Assembly (NCBI RefSeq): GCF_900100075.1
Contig: NZ_FNEG01000006.1
Coordinates: forward strand, 370,138-434,137
Direction of reading: 5' to 3'
DNA: 64,000 nucleotides
Origin: Chryseobacterium jejuense
Lineage (GTDB): Bacteria; Bacteroidota; Bacteroidia; Flavobacteriales; Weeksellaceae
The position numbers were made by a program, and so were the translations under genes. Below are positions 9,792 through 19,060 of the stretch, one piece after another. Every line of letters starts with the position of its first letter. The stretch's first letter is position 1. Below the pieces are notes generated by a model. It had not been told where the DNA came from. It did not search any database and saw only the letters and a list, made by a program, of their open reading frames with translations.

Positions 9792-12700
9792 TATTTAAAT
9801 TCTACCACTTGATTGTTTTGATTCTTTTTAGGCTTCTTTTCTTTGGATTTTTGGAAAATCTCACGGAATTTGTCATAATCCAGAGTGATGATAAATCCAA
9901 CTCCGGTTTCTATGATCTGTCCCTGAAGAGCTACCTGATATTCATCTTTACGATAAGCTCGCAGCATATATCTTCCATCTTTAGAAAGGCTGTAATCTAC
10001 AGAAACATTTCCAGCAATATTGGTCATGTTTTCATTCTGGCGGGCTTGGCCTTCCAATCCGAAATTACTTCCTACTGTTACTTTCAGTCTGTCATTCAGT
10101 AATTTTTTGCTGATGTCTACATTCAGATCGGTTCTTGTATTTTTCTGTCCTGTGGAGTAATCCTCTGAAGAATCCAGACCGAAATTAAGATCTACTCCCT
10201 TGATAAGTCCTGATGCAAGATTATTCAACTGTTGAGAAAGAATTTTACTCACACTCTGTCTCGCCATCGTTTCAGCAGACATTCCTGCACCGCTTTCAAA
10301 TGGATTTTCTCCAATGAAACGGTTAAGAAGAAGTAATGCAAAAACCTGTTTATTCAATTCAGATTCCTGAGTTCTCAACTGGGCCAGTTTCTGATCGATA
10401 ACATCTTTAACGTTAGATGATACAGCATTGTTCTTTTCATCAGTTGTAATATCAAATGTCAGCTGTGGTTTTAACAGCTCTCCTTTCATTTTTAATAGTG
10501 TATTGAAAGGAACTCTCTGCTTAAACTGATTCATGATGGAAGCACTTTCGCTACCAATCTGTTGCTCTACAAGATCAATAGGCGGTGCTTCGGTTTTATA
10601 CACTGCCGTAATATCCATGATGGCCGTAGTAGGTTCTCCCGTCCACGTTATGGTACTTCCTTTCTGAATATCGAATTTACGTTTCAGGAAGCTTACTGAA
10701 AGATCATAACTTCCTTTATTCACTTCATAAACCCCAACTAATGTAGTTTTTCCTGAAGGATCAATGCCACCGGTTAATTCCGCTTCTCCCTGAAGTTGTA
10801 CAAAATCTCCATTCGCCTTATCGATGACGATGGATAGTTTTGCTTCTTTGCTTACTTCGATATTAACACTTACATCCATTCCTTTGATGCGGCTTTGGGC
10901 ATTAAGAGAATCTGTTTTAATCGTTTTATTAAGCACTACCTGATCCTGATCTACGAATTCTACAATCCCGTCTCTTTCCTGTAATGAAGGGTTAGATTGA
11001 GGAAGAACGAATGTGAAATCCGTATTGTCAGCAACACTTAGTTTTCCATCTACTTTGGGAAGATCAAGGTTTCCACGGATATGAAGGCCCGCATCAATAG
11101 CCAGAACTCCATACAGCATAGCGTCGTTTGATTTCTGTGAGTTGACCACCTTGAAATCTTTGGCGTTGACATTAAGATTGAACGCGAAATCTCTGTAAGT
11201 TTGGGTAAGAACCTGCCCATCCACCACCAGAGCATTTCCATCTTTATCTTTAATTTTAAACTTATTGAATTCAATACCACGGTTGGTAAAATCTATCTCA
11301 TCATTCAGCTTCCTGAAATCACTTCCCGTTTTTGCAATTTCAAGTCCTGCATCATTGAATTTTACTTTTCCAAGAATATTCGGCTGGTCTGTGGTTCCGG
11401 TGATTTTCATGTTTCCTGAGAGATAGCCTTCTGTATTGGTAATAGCGTTCATAGAGAAACCTTGAATACTCTTCATCTGAAGCTGATTGATGGCCATATT
11501 CAGGTCGAAAGAACTTGAAGCCGTATTATAATCTCCAAGAATTCTTACATCATTGTTGTTTCCGGAAAGGGCTATGTCAGCATTTAAAAGTTTCGGTGAA
11601 GAATTGTTCACTTTTACAGCCAGGTTTCCAACAGGGCTTCCATACACAATAAGATTGGAAACATTTAAATCTGAAGTGAAAGTCATATCCTTCATCACAT
11701 CCCTAAGCTGAGCGGTTCCGTTGATAGTTCCTCTGGCCAGAACCGTATCTTTTTTGATAAGTTCCGTAATGGTTTCAATTTTAAAATCTTTAAGCGCAAT
11801 ATTCAAAGGGCTGCTTGGGCTTTCAGTTTCGGACTGAATGGAAATTTCGTTTCCATCATTGCTTAATCTGAAATTATCTGCTAAAATTCCTTTGCTGCTG
11901 ATCTGAATTTTATTGTTTTTAGCAACATTCCAATCGGCATAGTTGAGTTTTAAACCATTTGGATTCAGGGAAATTTCTGTAATGTCATTCAATGATTTTG
12001 CATTTCCTGCAATCAGGAACTGGGTAACATCTTTATCATCTTTTGTAGTGATATTATAGTTGATTGTATTATCAGCAACATCACCATCAATATTGATTTT
12101 TTTCAATGAAAAGCTTGAACTTTTTAAAGCGGCAACATTCAGGTTATATTGTAAAGCCTGGTTTTCATTGGTCACTTTTAAAGCTCCCTTTTCAATGGTA
12201 TTTTCGCCATAGAGTAATTGAGGAATCTGGCCGTCAATTTCAATTTTTTGAGAATCGGCATCATAGTTTCCAGCCAAATTAATGGTTTCGAAGCTTTTCA
12301 GATCCGGAACAAATTTTCTGATCAGATCATCATTTTTAATTTTTGCTGTAAAGGTAAAATGCTGGCCTGGATCAATTTTTTGAGATTTATTCGGTTTCTG
12401 GAACTGATAATACTGATTAATGGTCTGTGTTAAAGCTCCAAAAATCTGCGTAAGTTTATATTTACCCTTCAGTTCAACATCTGCAATCTGAGAATTGAAA
12501 ATAATCTGTGTAGAATCTTTAGTGGAAGAGGCTTTTAAGTGAACTTCCTGTACCGGATACACTTCTTTGGTATCTGAAAAAGCAAAGTCTTTAAGGTTTA
12601 AATAGCCATTTAGGTTATTCGGATCCAGATTAGTAAAGTCACCGTCAATTTTTCCGGCAAGAATCATTGGTTTTTCGTAGAATCCAAGCTTATTGACATC

Positions 12701-14839
12701 CAATTTGATGACTTCTCCATTTACTTTCACGGTTGGATTTTTTTCATCATAAATTCCTGAAGCGGTTAACAGTAAATGAGCATTCGGATCTTTTGAATTT
12801 AAAATAACATCATAAGCCCCTTTGTTGATCTTACCCGTTACGTTCATATTCTGGTATCGGTAGCCCTTGTAAGTTGCAGAAGCAACATGCCCTTTTACGT
12901 TAGCATTGGCATTTTTGAAATCAAAACTTTCTCCTTTGGCGGAAATTTGAGCGGTGATAGAGCCGATATCTTTATTCTGAATGATTTTTCCAACCTGTAC
13001 GACTTGAAGGTTGGCTTTTACATCGTATAATTCATGATTTTTTCTACGCATATCCACATGGGCAACAATCGCTGCATTTCCAAGAGTAGAGTAGAGGCTG
13101 AGGTCTGTATTCACCACTTTAGTTGTTCCTTTTGCATTTCCTTTAAGGCTAAAATTTGATGGCAGGGAAATGTTGGAAGGAATGGTATTCTTCGGAACTA
13201 AGTTGAAAATCGTTTTAGCATTGGAAGAGAATTCCCCGATTCTTAGATCGTAATATAATTGCTCGGGATTCATTGCATTTTTAACTCTTCCGGATGCATT
13301 CACTCTTAACTGATCCAGTCCTGAAACTTTAAGATCCTGAATGAAAAGATCATTCACACTTCCTTTCACATTGGCATTAACGTTTAGGATAGCGTTTGGA
13401 TATTTATTAAATGGAACTGTATTTTTTAAAGTAGGAACCAAATTTAAAATATCGGAAAACCCGATTTTGGAATCTTTAATATTGGCGGAAATCTTTACAG
13501 CACCTAAATTGGAAGTCAGCTGATCGATGGAGTTATAGTTTAAAATAACCTCATCACGCAATAAAGTTTTTGGAGTTTGAAGATACAGGTCTTTCAGATA
13601 CGCTTCTTTTTCTGCATACACGAAATCTGTATTGAATTTCTGAATATTCAATCCTCTTGCCTCCTGAATTTCTGCTGAATTAACCGTTCCCGCGAAAGTG
13701 TTGTTCTCCATTTTGAAACTTCTCACCTCAACATTCATTTTGGAAAAATTCAGATGATTGAAATCCATTCCTTGTTGGGTAGGAGCAATCGCAGTATTGT
13801 TGTAAGCTACTTTTACATCATTTAAAACCAATTTTCCTAAAAGGAGATTCATAGCCTTATCCTGATCGGAAACTTTGGATAATTCCGGTTCTTTTTTATT
13901 TTTCGGATTGGCATTTTGAGCCGGAAGATAAAGATTGGCATTGATATCTGCCCCGGAAAGAAATACATTACCAACGTTGAAGGCATTATTTTCCAGATCA
14001 AGCTTGTTGATTTTTGTGCTTAATTCTTTGAATAAAACTTTAGCGTAAGTTTTGGTATTCTCGTCACCGTAATCAATATCAAAGTGAGTAAGCTTGATTC
14101 CTCTTAAACCAATATTCATCGGCTTTTTATCATTAAGAGAGTCTACTTTTTTCTCAACCTTTTTGGAAACTTCCTCTACAATACCCTGCTTAAGCTTTAA
14201 TTTTAATCCATCAAGATTAATATCATTAACAGCATAGGTATTTTTGTTGAGATCGAATTTCTTTACTCTGGTATCAAAAGATTTAAAATAAAGATTAATA
14301 TCATTTTTCGACTGCTGGTCATTGAAAGTAACGCCAACATCTTTTAAATTAATTTTATCAAGGGAAATAATGAATGGTTTGGAAGTGCTTTCTTCCTTAT
14401 CAGTAGTGGCAAAGGCGTCAATAATATAATCAAAATTGAATTTGCCATCCGGTTTTCTAACTACATTGGCTCGGGCGCCTTCCAAATCTACAGAGGTAAT
14501 ATCTGCTGTTGAGTTGATGAGCTTTAGCATGTGTAAGCCCACATCCAGTTTTTTTACAGCTAAGAGTGTGTCTACATCTTGTCCTTTGAGATAAAGGTTT
14601 TCCATCACAAGACTGTTGGGGAATGCAATATAGACTCGCTCTAAGCTTACTTTGGTTTTGATTTTTTGCTCCAGATAAACAATCAGTCTGTCTTTAATAA
14701 AGTTCTGAACGGCTGGAAGTCTTAAGCTTAGGATCAACAGGGTAAGAATTACCAATATTGAAATAAAGGTTATTACAATACGCCTTAAAAGTTTTGTAGT
14801 GTTGATTTTCAGTTTCAAAAGCGATGAGGTTTGTAACAA
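9791..14839 (-). CDS. tamB: TamB-type translocation and assembly module protein
   Basis: A very long (about 1,680 residues) AsmA/TamB-family protein. One N-terminal membrane helix (IVITFISILVILTLLIL, about 22-38) is followed by an AsmA-like start and a very long stretch of repeated beta-strands typical of the hydrophobic-groove bridge between inner and outer membranes. The C-terminal TamB (former DUF490) domain covers about the last 350 residues, with ALLLLNRFIGENPF and QQLNNLASGLIKGVDLNFG. There is no ATG near the 5' end. TTG codons at 14839 and 14818 are the candidate starts, and a perfect -7 promoter element overlaps the first, so 14818 may be the true start. It is translationally coupled to tamL. 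Confidence 0.92.
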   Translation of the reverse strand: MLQTSSLLKLKINTTKLLRRIVITFISILVILTLLILSLRLPAVQNFIKDRLIVYLEQKIKTKVSLERVYIAFPNSLVMENLYLKGQDVDTLLAVKKLDVGLHMLKLINSTADITSVDLEGARANVVRKPDGKFNFDYIIDAFATTDKEESTSKPFIISLDKINLKDVGVTFNDQQSKNDINLYFKSFDTRVKKFDLNKNTYAVNDINLDGLKLKLKQGIVEEVSKKVEKKVDSLNDKKPMNIGLRGIKLTHFDIDYGDENTKTYAKVLFKELSTKINKLDLENNAFNVGNVFLSGADINANLYLPAQNANPKNKKEPELSKVSDQDKAMNLLLGKLVLNDVKVAYNNTAIAPTQQGMDFNHLNFSKMNVEVRSFKMENNTFAGTVNSAEIQEARGLNIQKFNTDFVYAEKEAYLKDLYLQTPKTLLRDEVILNYNSIDQLTSNLGAVKISANIKDSKIGFSDILNLVPTLKNTVPFNKYPNAILNVNANVKGSVNDLFIQDLKVSGLDQLRVNASGRVKNAMNPEQLYYDLRIGEFSSNAKTIFNLVPKNTIPSNISLPSNFSLKGNAKGTTKVVNTDLSLYSTLGNAAIVAHVDMRRKNHELYDVKANLQVVQVGKIIQNKDIGSITAQISAKGESFDFKNANANVKGHVASATYKGYRYQNMNVTGKINKGAYDVILNSKDPNAHLLLTASGIYDEKNPTVKVNGEVIKLDVNKLGFYEKPMILAGKIDGDFTNLDPNNLNGYLNLKDFAFSDTKEVYPVQEVHLKASSTKDSTQIIFNSQIADVELKGKYKLTQIFGALTQTINQYYQFQKPNKSQKIDPGQHFTFTAKIKNDDLIRKFVPDLKSFETINLAGNYDADSQKIEIDGQIPQLLYGENTIEKGALKVTNENQALQYNLNVAALKSSSFSLKKINIDGDVADNTINYNITTKDDKDVTQFLIAGNAKSLNDITEISLNPNGLKLNYADWNVAKNNKIQISSKGILADNFRLSNDGNEISIQSETESPSSPLNIALKDFKIETITELIKKDTVLARGTINGTAQLRDVMKDMTFTSDLNVSNLIVYGSPVGNLAVKVNNSSPKLLNADIALSGNNNDVRILGDYNTASSSFDLNMAINQLQMKSIQGFSMNAITNTEGYLSGNMKITGTTDQPNILGKVKFNDAGLEIAKTGSDFRKLNDEIDFTNRGIEFNKFKIKDKDGNALVVDGQVLTQTYRDFAFNLNVNAKDFKVVNSQKSNDAMLYGVLAIDAGLHIRGNLDLPKVDGKLSVADNTDFTFVLPQSNPSLQERDGIVEFVDQDQVVLNKTIKTDSLNAQSRIKGMDVSVNIEVSKEAKLSIVIDKANGDFVQLQGEAELTGGIDPSGKTTLVGVYEVNKGSYDLSVSFLKRKFDIQKGSTITWTGEPTTAIMDITAVYKTEAPPIDLVEQQIGSESASIMNQFKQRVPFNTLLKMKGELLKPQLTFDITTDEKNNAVSSNVKDVIDQKLAQLRTQESELNKQVFALLLLNRFIGENPFESGAGMSAETMARQSVSKILSQQLNNLASGLIKGVDLNFGLDSSEDYSTGQKNTRTDLNVDISKKLLNDRLKVTVGSNFGLEGQARQNENMTNIAGNVSVDYSLSKDGRYMLRAYRKDEYQVALQGQIIETGVGFIITLDYDKFREIFQKSKEKKPKKNQNNQVVEFK

Positions 14840-14844
14840 AGATA
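14837..14844 (-). promoter_or_regulatory. -7 element at the tamB start
   Basis: TATCTTTG on the minus strand, a perfect TAnnTTTG. It overlaps the most upstream TTG start candidate of tamB; transcription from it would begin near 14830, favouring the TTG at 14818. No clear -33 element is seen. Confidence 0.45.
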
Positions 14845-14994
14845 ATAATACTATTTGATTCAGTCTTTGTTGTGGTATCCCTTATGAATACAAAAATCCT
14901 GCCTTGGCTGCCTTATTATGGAATTTTTAGTTGTGTAGTTGTCAAGTGAATAGTTGAGTAAGACGAGCCAAGGTGCGGATTTTATTTTTTAAAA

Positions 14995-15081
14995 AGCCCC
15001 CTTTATATCATTTTTTGAATGTTGAAAAGGTTAGTTAGCAAAAATGAAAATTCAAATGTTAGTATAGTTGCAAAGGGGGCT
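14995..15081. repeat. Widely spaced inverted repeat between tamB and ccoP
   Basis: AGCCCCCTTT at 14995-15004 pairs perfectly with AAAGGGGGCT at 15072-15081 across 67 bases. These are GC-rich arms in an AT-rich 275-base gap downstream of the leftward ccoP gene. It might serve as a transcript end or RNA structure; no T-run follows the outer arm. Confidence 0.4.
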
Positions 15082-15114
15082 TGGCATGGTTTGTATTAAT
15101 CAGATAATAATTTT

Positions 15115-16002
15115 CTAGTTATTTTCGTTTTCCCATTTCACGTCTTCTCCCTGTGGTGCAGCACCACCTTGAGCCTGTGTAATAGGAGCAGTTTCCTGGT
15201 TGATATGATAAATATAGGCTGCAATTTTTTCTGCATCTCTTCCAGTAATGGTTCCTTCTTTAATGAAAGGTCTCATTGTAGGATTATTTGGAGATCCGTT
15301 TTCAAGCATCCAGAAAACATTTTTAAATAAACTTTTTTCTTTGATGTTGATCCAGTGTGTATCGGTAAGGTTAGGACCAATACCTCCTTTTCCTCCATCT
15401 CCGTGGCAGGTTACACAGTTGGTTTTGAATAATTCCTGACCTTCAGCGATATTATCTGCACTGTATTTTGCTGACTCTAGATTGATCTGCGGAGCACTTT
15501 TTTCATATTCTGCTATAGAAGCCAGCATCAATTTAGATTCTTTTGTGTATTCTGCTTCCGGGTGGGCATAATCTGTGAAAGAAAAGGCCATTAAATACAC
15601 TACACAGAAAATACATCCGAACCAGAATAGGCCTATCCACCATTTTGGAAGAGAATTGTCAAGCTCTGTAATTCCATCAAAACCGTGGTCGATCAGGATA
15701 TCTTTTTCTTCAGTAGCAGATTGCTTTTTGAAAGCAGAATTCCATAGTTTCTGATAATAAGGAACACTTTTTTCTTCCAGATACTGTTTCTTCTCTTCCT
15801 CGGAAAGTCTGCTGAAACTTTCGTTTTCAATCATATCTCCAATGGAGTTCATAATCATCAGAAGGATAATCGCAATCAATATCAGTGCCCAGAAAAAGGG
15901 TGAGGAAAAATATCCTGAATCACTGGCGAACATTTCAAAGGCCATAATTGTTAAGCCTATCGTTGTTGCGATATATATTGAAATTGGGGTTCTCGTTTTC
16001 AT
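15115..16002 (-). CDS. ccoP: cbb3-type cytochrome c oxidase subunit III (CcoP)
   Basis: A 295-residue membrane-anchored cytochrome c subunit of the high-affinity cbb3 terminal oxidase; it passes electrons toward the CcoN haem-copper centre at low oxygen. Hydrophobic segments are seen at about 7-25, 34-54 and 120-142, the last being the FixP_N-type anchor (PKWWIGLFWFGCIFCVVYLMAF). One haem-c site is present (CVTCH, 196-200) with a likely methionine ligand in NPTMRPF. Proteobacterial CcoP carries two haems. The extra N-terminal membrane part (about 1-60) may stand in for the small CcoQ subunit, which is not found as a separate gene. It begins 18 bases after the ccoNO stop. Confidence 0.94.
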   Translation of the reverse strand: MKTRTPISIYIATTIGLTIMAFEMFASDSGYFSSPFFWALILIAIILLMIMNSIGDMIENESFSRLSEEEKKQYLEEKSVPYYQKLWNSAFKKQSATEEKDILIDHGFDGITELDNSLPKWWIGLFWFGCIFCVVYLMAFSFTDYAHPEAEYTKESKLMLASIAEYEKSAPQINLESAKYSADNIAEGQELFKTNCVTCHGDGGKGGIGPNLTDTHWINIKEKSLFKNVFWMLENGSPNNPTMRPFIKEGTITGRDAEKIAAYIYHINQETAPITQAQGGAAPQGEDVKWENENN

Positions 16003-16020
16003 TACATCAATTTTTAATGA

Positions 16021-18300
16021 TTACTCTGCACTTGCGGTTTGGATCTGCGTTGTTTTAATATCGGTTCCTAATCTTTGCAGATAGGCGATCATTGCTACGA
16101 TTTCTCTTTGTTCAAGCGGTACATAAGAAGCTCCTTTTGCAGTTTTTTCTTTTACCATCTGATCTTTTACATCATTAGCTTCGGAGTAAATTCTCTGTAC
16201 AATAGCTTTTGACTGGTTGTCTGCCCATTGGTTGGCAGAATCAATCTGAGCTTTTGTATAAGGAACATCAAATGTGTTTTTCATTAATTTCATTTTATCC
16301 ACCATTTGAGTACGGTCCAGTTTATTGGTAATTAACCAAGGGAAACGTGGCATGATAGAACCTGCAGAGGTAATTCTTGGGTTGTACATATGTTTAAAGT
16401 GCCATGAATCCGGGTTTCTGCCTCCTTCTCTGTGAAGATCCGGTCCTGTTCTCTTAGAGCCCCAAAGGAATGGTCTGTCGTAGATGAATTCCCCAGCTTT
16501 TGAGTATTGCCCATTCTTTCCTTCAAATCTTACTACTTCATCACGGAAAGGACGGATCATCTGAGAGTGGCAGGAGTTACATCCTTCACGGATATATAAA
16601 TCTCTTCCTTCCAACTCCAATGGGGTGTATGGTTTCACTGCAGTGATAGTAGGAACACTCTGCTTCAGTGATAGTGTAGGAACAATTTCCACTAACCCAC
16701 CAATCGCAATGGTAATGAAGGCCAGGATAGAAAGTAGGGTAGGTGTTCTTTCTAACCAAAGGTGTACGCCTTCTCCTTCTTTTCTTGTTCCCCCGATATT
16801 GGCTAATGCAGGTGCTTCTGCAGGTACATTTTTCTGGAATGAACCCACTTTAATGGTTTTGATAACGTTGATAACCATTAAGATTGCTCCTGAAAGATAT
16901 AGGATACCTCCTAAGAATCTCATTTTAAAGTAAGGAATAATCGCAGTTACTGTATCCAACCAGTTTTTCCACAATAATGTTCCGTCTGGATTGAACTGCT
17001 TCCACATTAATCCCTGGGTAAACCCTGAAATATACATGGGTACTGCGTAGAAAATAATTCCTAATGTTCCTAACCAGAAATGCCAGTTAGCGAGTTTTAC
17101 AGACCATAGTTTAGTTCTCCACATGATCGGAACCAGGTAATATACCACTCCGAAGGCCATGAAACCATTCCATCCAAGAGCTCCTAAGTGTACGTGACCA
17201 ATAACCCAGTCAGTATAGTGTCCAATTTTATTTAAAGATTTTGTTGCTAATAAAGGTCCTTCGAAGGTGGCCATACCATAACAGGTAATTGCTACCACAA
17301 AGAATTTAAGGATCGGGTTTTCTCTTACTTTATCCCAGGCTCCTCTTAAGGTAAGGAGACCGTTCAGCATTCCTCCCCATGATGGAGCAATCAGCATGAT
17401 AGAGAAACCGGTTCCTACAGCCTGTGCCCATGCCGGTAATGCTGTATATTGCAGGTGGTGAGGCCCGGCCCAAAGGTATACAAAGATTAATGACCAGAAG
17501 TGAATAATGGATAATTTGTATGAGAATACCGGTCGTTGAGCTGCTTTTGGCATAAAGTAATACATCAGACCTAGTACAGGGGTAGTTAATACGAATGCTA
17601 CTGCATTGTGACCATACCACCATTGTACTAATGCATCTTTTACACCTGCATATACAGAATAAGATTTCCAGCTTGTGAAAGATAACGGAACTTCAAGGTT
17701 ATTGAAGATGTGAAGCATTGCTACAGCAATCCATGTGGCAAGATAAAACCAGATCGCTACATACAAATGTCTTACTCTTCTTTTAGCAATAGTTCCGAAC
17801 ATATTGATTCCGAATACGATCCATGAGAAGGCAATTAATATATCAATAGGCCATTCATGTTCAGCATATTCTTTAGAAGTATTGATTCCCATTAAGAATG
17901 TAATCACTACAGTAACAATCATAAACTGCCATGACCAGAAGTGAATCCATGAAAGGGTGTCACTATACATTCTTGTTTTCAGCAATCTTTGCATACTATA
18001 GTAAGCACCGCAGAAAAAGGAGTTACAAACGAAAGCAAAAATAACGGCACTTGTGTGAAGCATTCTGATTCTTCCGAATCCCATTGCTCCCTGAGTGTTA
18101 ATTAATCCCTGAATATTGCCCGAAGCTAAACTTTTAATAGTTGTATCATCTGTACCGAATAAAAATTCTGGTAACTCAGGATAAAAAAGCATCAATGCGG
18201 CAGTAAGCCCAAGCAGAAATCCGACGAGTCCGAATGCAACTGTTGCATAGAGGAATGCCCTGACAATATTATTGTCATAATTAAATTTTTGCGTCTCCAT
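16021..18300 (-). CDS. ccoNO: Fused cbb3 oxidase subunits I and II (CcoN-CcoO)
   Basis: A 759-residue fusion, from the ATG at 18300; a TTG nine bases upstream is possible. The first ~490 residues form the multi-spanning CcoN catalytic subunit with conserved histidine motifs (HTSAVIFAFVCN, WWYGHNAVAF, IGHVHLGALGWNG) for haem b, haem b3 and CuB. The last ~230 residues are the CcoO mono-haem cytochrome c with CNSCH near residue 575, followed by SQMIRPFRDEVVR. CcoN-CcoO fusion is usual in Bacteroidetes. It precedes ccoP in the same operon; assembly genes (ccoS, ccoG, ccoI) are not in the window. Confidence 0.96.
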   Translation of the reverse strand: METQKFNYDNNIVRAFLYATVAFGLVGFLLGLTAALMLFYPELPEFLFGTDDTTIKSLASGNIQGLINTQGAMGFGRIRMLHTSAVIFAFVCNSFFCGAYYSMQRLLKTRMYSDTLSWIHFWSWQFMIVTVVITFLMGINTSKEYAEHEWPIDILIAFSWIVFGINMFGTIAKRRVRHLYVAIWFYLATWIAVAMLHIFNNLEVPLSFTSWKSYSVYAGVKDALVQWWYGHNAVAFVLTTPVLGLMYYFMPKAAQRPVFSYKLSIIHFWSLIFVYLWAGPHHLQYTALPAWAQAVGTGFSIMLIAPSWGGMLNGLLTLRGAWDKVRENPILKFFVVAITCYGMATFEGPLLATKSLNKIGHYTDWVIGHVHLGALGWNGFMAFGVVYYLVPIMWRTKLWSVKLANWHFWLGTLGIIFYAVPMYISGFTQGLMWKQFNPDGTLLWKNWLDTVTAIIPYFKMRFLGGILYLSGAILMVINVIKTIKVGSFQKNVPAEAPALANIGGTRKEGEGVHLWLERTPTLLSILAFITIAIGGLVEIVPTLSLKQSVPTITAVKPYTPLELEGRDLYIREGCNSCHSQMIRPFRDEVVRFEGKNGQYSKAGEFIYDRPFLWGSKRTGPDLHREGGRNPDSWHFKHMYNPRITSAGSIMPRFPWLITNKLDRTQMVDKMKLMKNTFDVPYTKAQIDSANQWADNQSKAIVQRIYSEANDVKDQMVKEKTAKGASYVPLEQREIVAMIAYLQRLGTDIKTTQIQTASAE

Positions 18301-18406
18301 AAATTCCAATAGTGTTTACCGAAGTGATATTTGCTTTGAAAAGGGTTTATTTTTCTCCATTTTCTATGTTAAAAGTAAATATCATGTAACGTGTATAATG
18401 TTTTGC

Positions 18407-18414
18407 CAAAGGTA
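18407..18414 (-). promoter_or_regulatory. Candidate -7 element for ccoNO
   Basis: TACCTTTG on the minus strand (perfect TAnnTTTG), about 107 bases before the ccoNO ATG. No matching TTG is seen at the usual distance, so support is partial. Confidence 0.35.
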
Positions 18415-18480
18415 TTTATTAACTTTGTTGGAGGCTAATAGCTAAACTTCTAAAATATACCGAAAACTACTAAAACAGAA

Positions 18481-18780
18481 ATGATGAAAATATGTGGACA
18501 AAATATCAGGAAAATCCGGAGGGGTAAAGATCTTACGCAGGAATATATGGCTTTCGAAATGGGGATTTCCCAAAAGGCATATTCCGATATTGAAAATTCC
18601 AAAGTGAAAATCAATCTTGAAATCCTGACTAAAATATCAGATATTTTAGAAATCAAACCTTCCGATATTTGTAGTATCTCTCATAAATGTGGGACAGATG
18701 GTGGTTATGAAGATAAATATCAGGGTCTTGTAGAGTATATGAAAAAGAATGATATTTCGATTCCGAAAGAGTTTCTTTAG
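18481..18780 (+). CDS. Small XRE-family HTH regulator
   Basis: A 99-residue DNA-binding protein. A Cro/CI-type helix-turn-helix covers about residues 6-62 (GQNIRKIRRGKDLTQEYMAFEMGISQ, then SDIENSKVKINLEILTKISDIL). A short tail carries two cysteines. The start may be the ATG at 18481 or the next codon at 18484. It is transcribed divergently from ccoNO and ends at a strong terminator, so it is monocistronic. Its targets are unknown; the shared intergenic region makes ccoNO a possible one, but nothing in the sequence shows it. Confidence 0.88.
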   Translation: MMKICGQNIRKIRRGKDLTQEYMAFEMGISQKAYSDIENSKVKINLEILTKISDILEIKPSDICSISHKCGTDGGYEDKYQGLVEYMKKNDISIPKEFL

Positions 18781-18811
18781 TATTTTCAGTGTTACATTCT
18801 ATCAACATATG

Positions 18812-18854
18812 ATAATGGCCTTCTCGATATAATTGAGAAGGCCATTATTTTTTT
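18812..18854 (+). terminator. Terminator after the XRE gene
   Basis: A 14-bp perfect stem, ATAATGGCCTTCTC (18812-18825) with GAGAAGGCCATTAT (18835-18848), followed by T6. Confidence 0.92.
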
Positions 18855-18987
18855 GTAGTAAAATTGTGTTTCTAGTAATGAACCTGATGATAAAGACTGT
18901 GATGAAGGAACAAGCCTTGAGTATTTCAAATGTATTATAATGGATAAAATGTTCATAAATAATTATGTAGAAAAAAAATCACATGTT

Positions 18988-18996
18988 TGTGGATAA
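18988..18996 (-). promoter_or_regulatory. Isolated DnaA box
   Basis: TGTGGATAA, the reverse complement of TTATCCACA, alone in the gap before the sensor kinase gene and just upstream of its -7 element. Significance is uncertain. Confidence 0.35.
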
Positions 18997-19025
18997 ATAT
19001 TTACAATAATTTTGATTTTCTATGA

Positions 19026-19033
19026 TATATTTG
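19026..19033 (+). promoter_or_regulatory. -7 element of the sensor kinase operon
   Basis: TATATTTG, a perfect TAnnTTTG, 27 bases before the ATG at 19061. No clean -33 element at the expected distance. Confidence 0.5.
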
Positions 19034-19060
19034 TCATGAAAATAATGTAGCCTAATCGGA

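Noticed and set aside
9647..10102. 151-codon plus-strand frame across the tamL/tamB junction
   Set aside because: It is antisense to two overlapping real genes and shows no motif.
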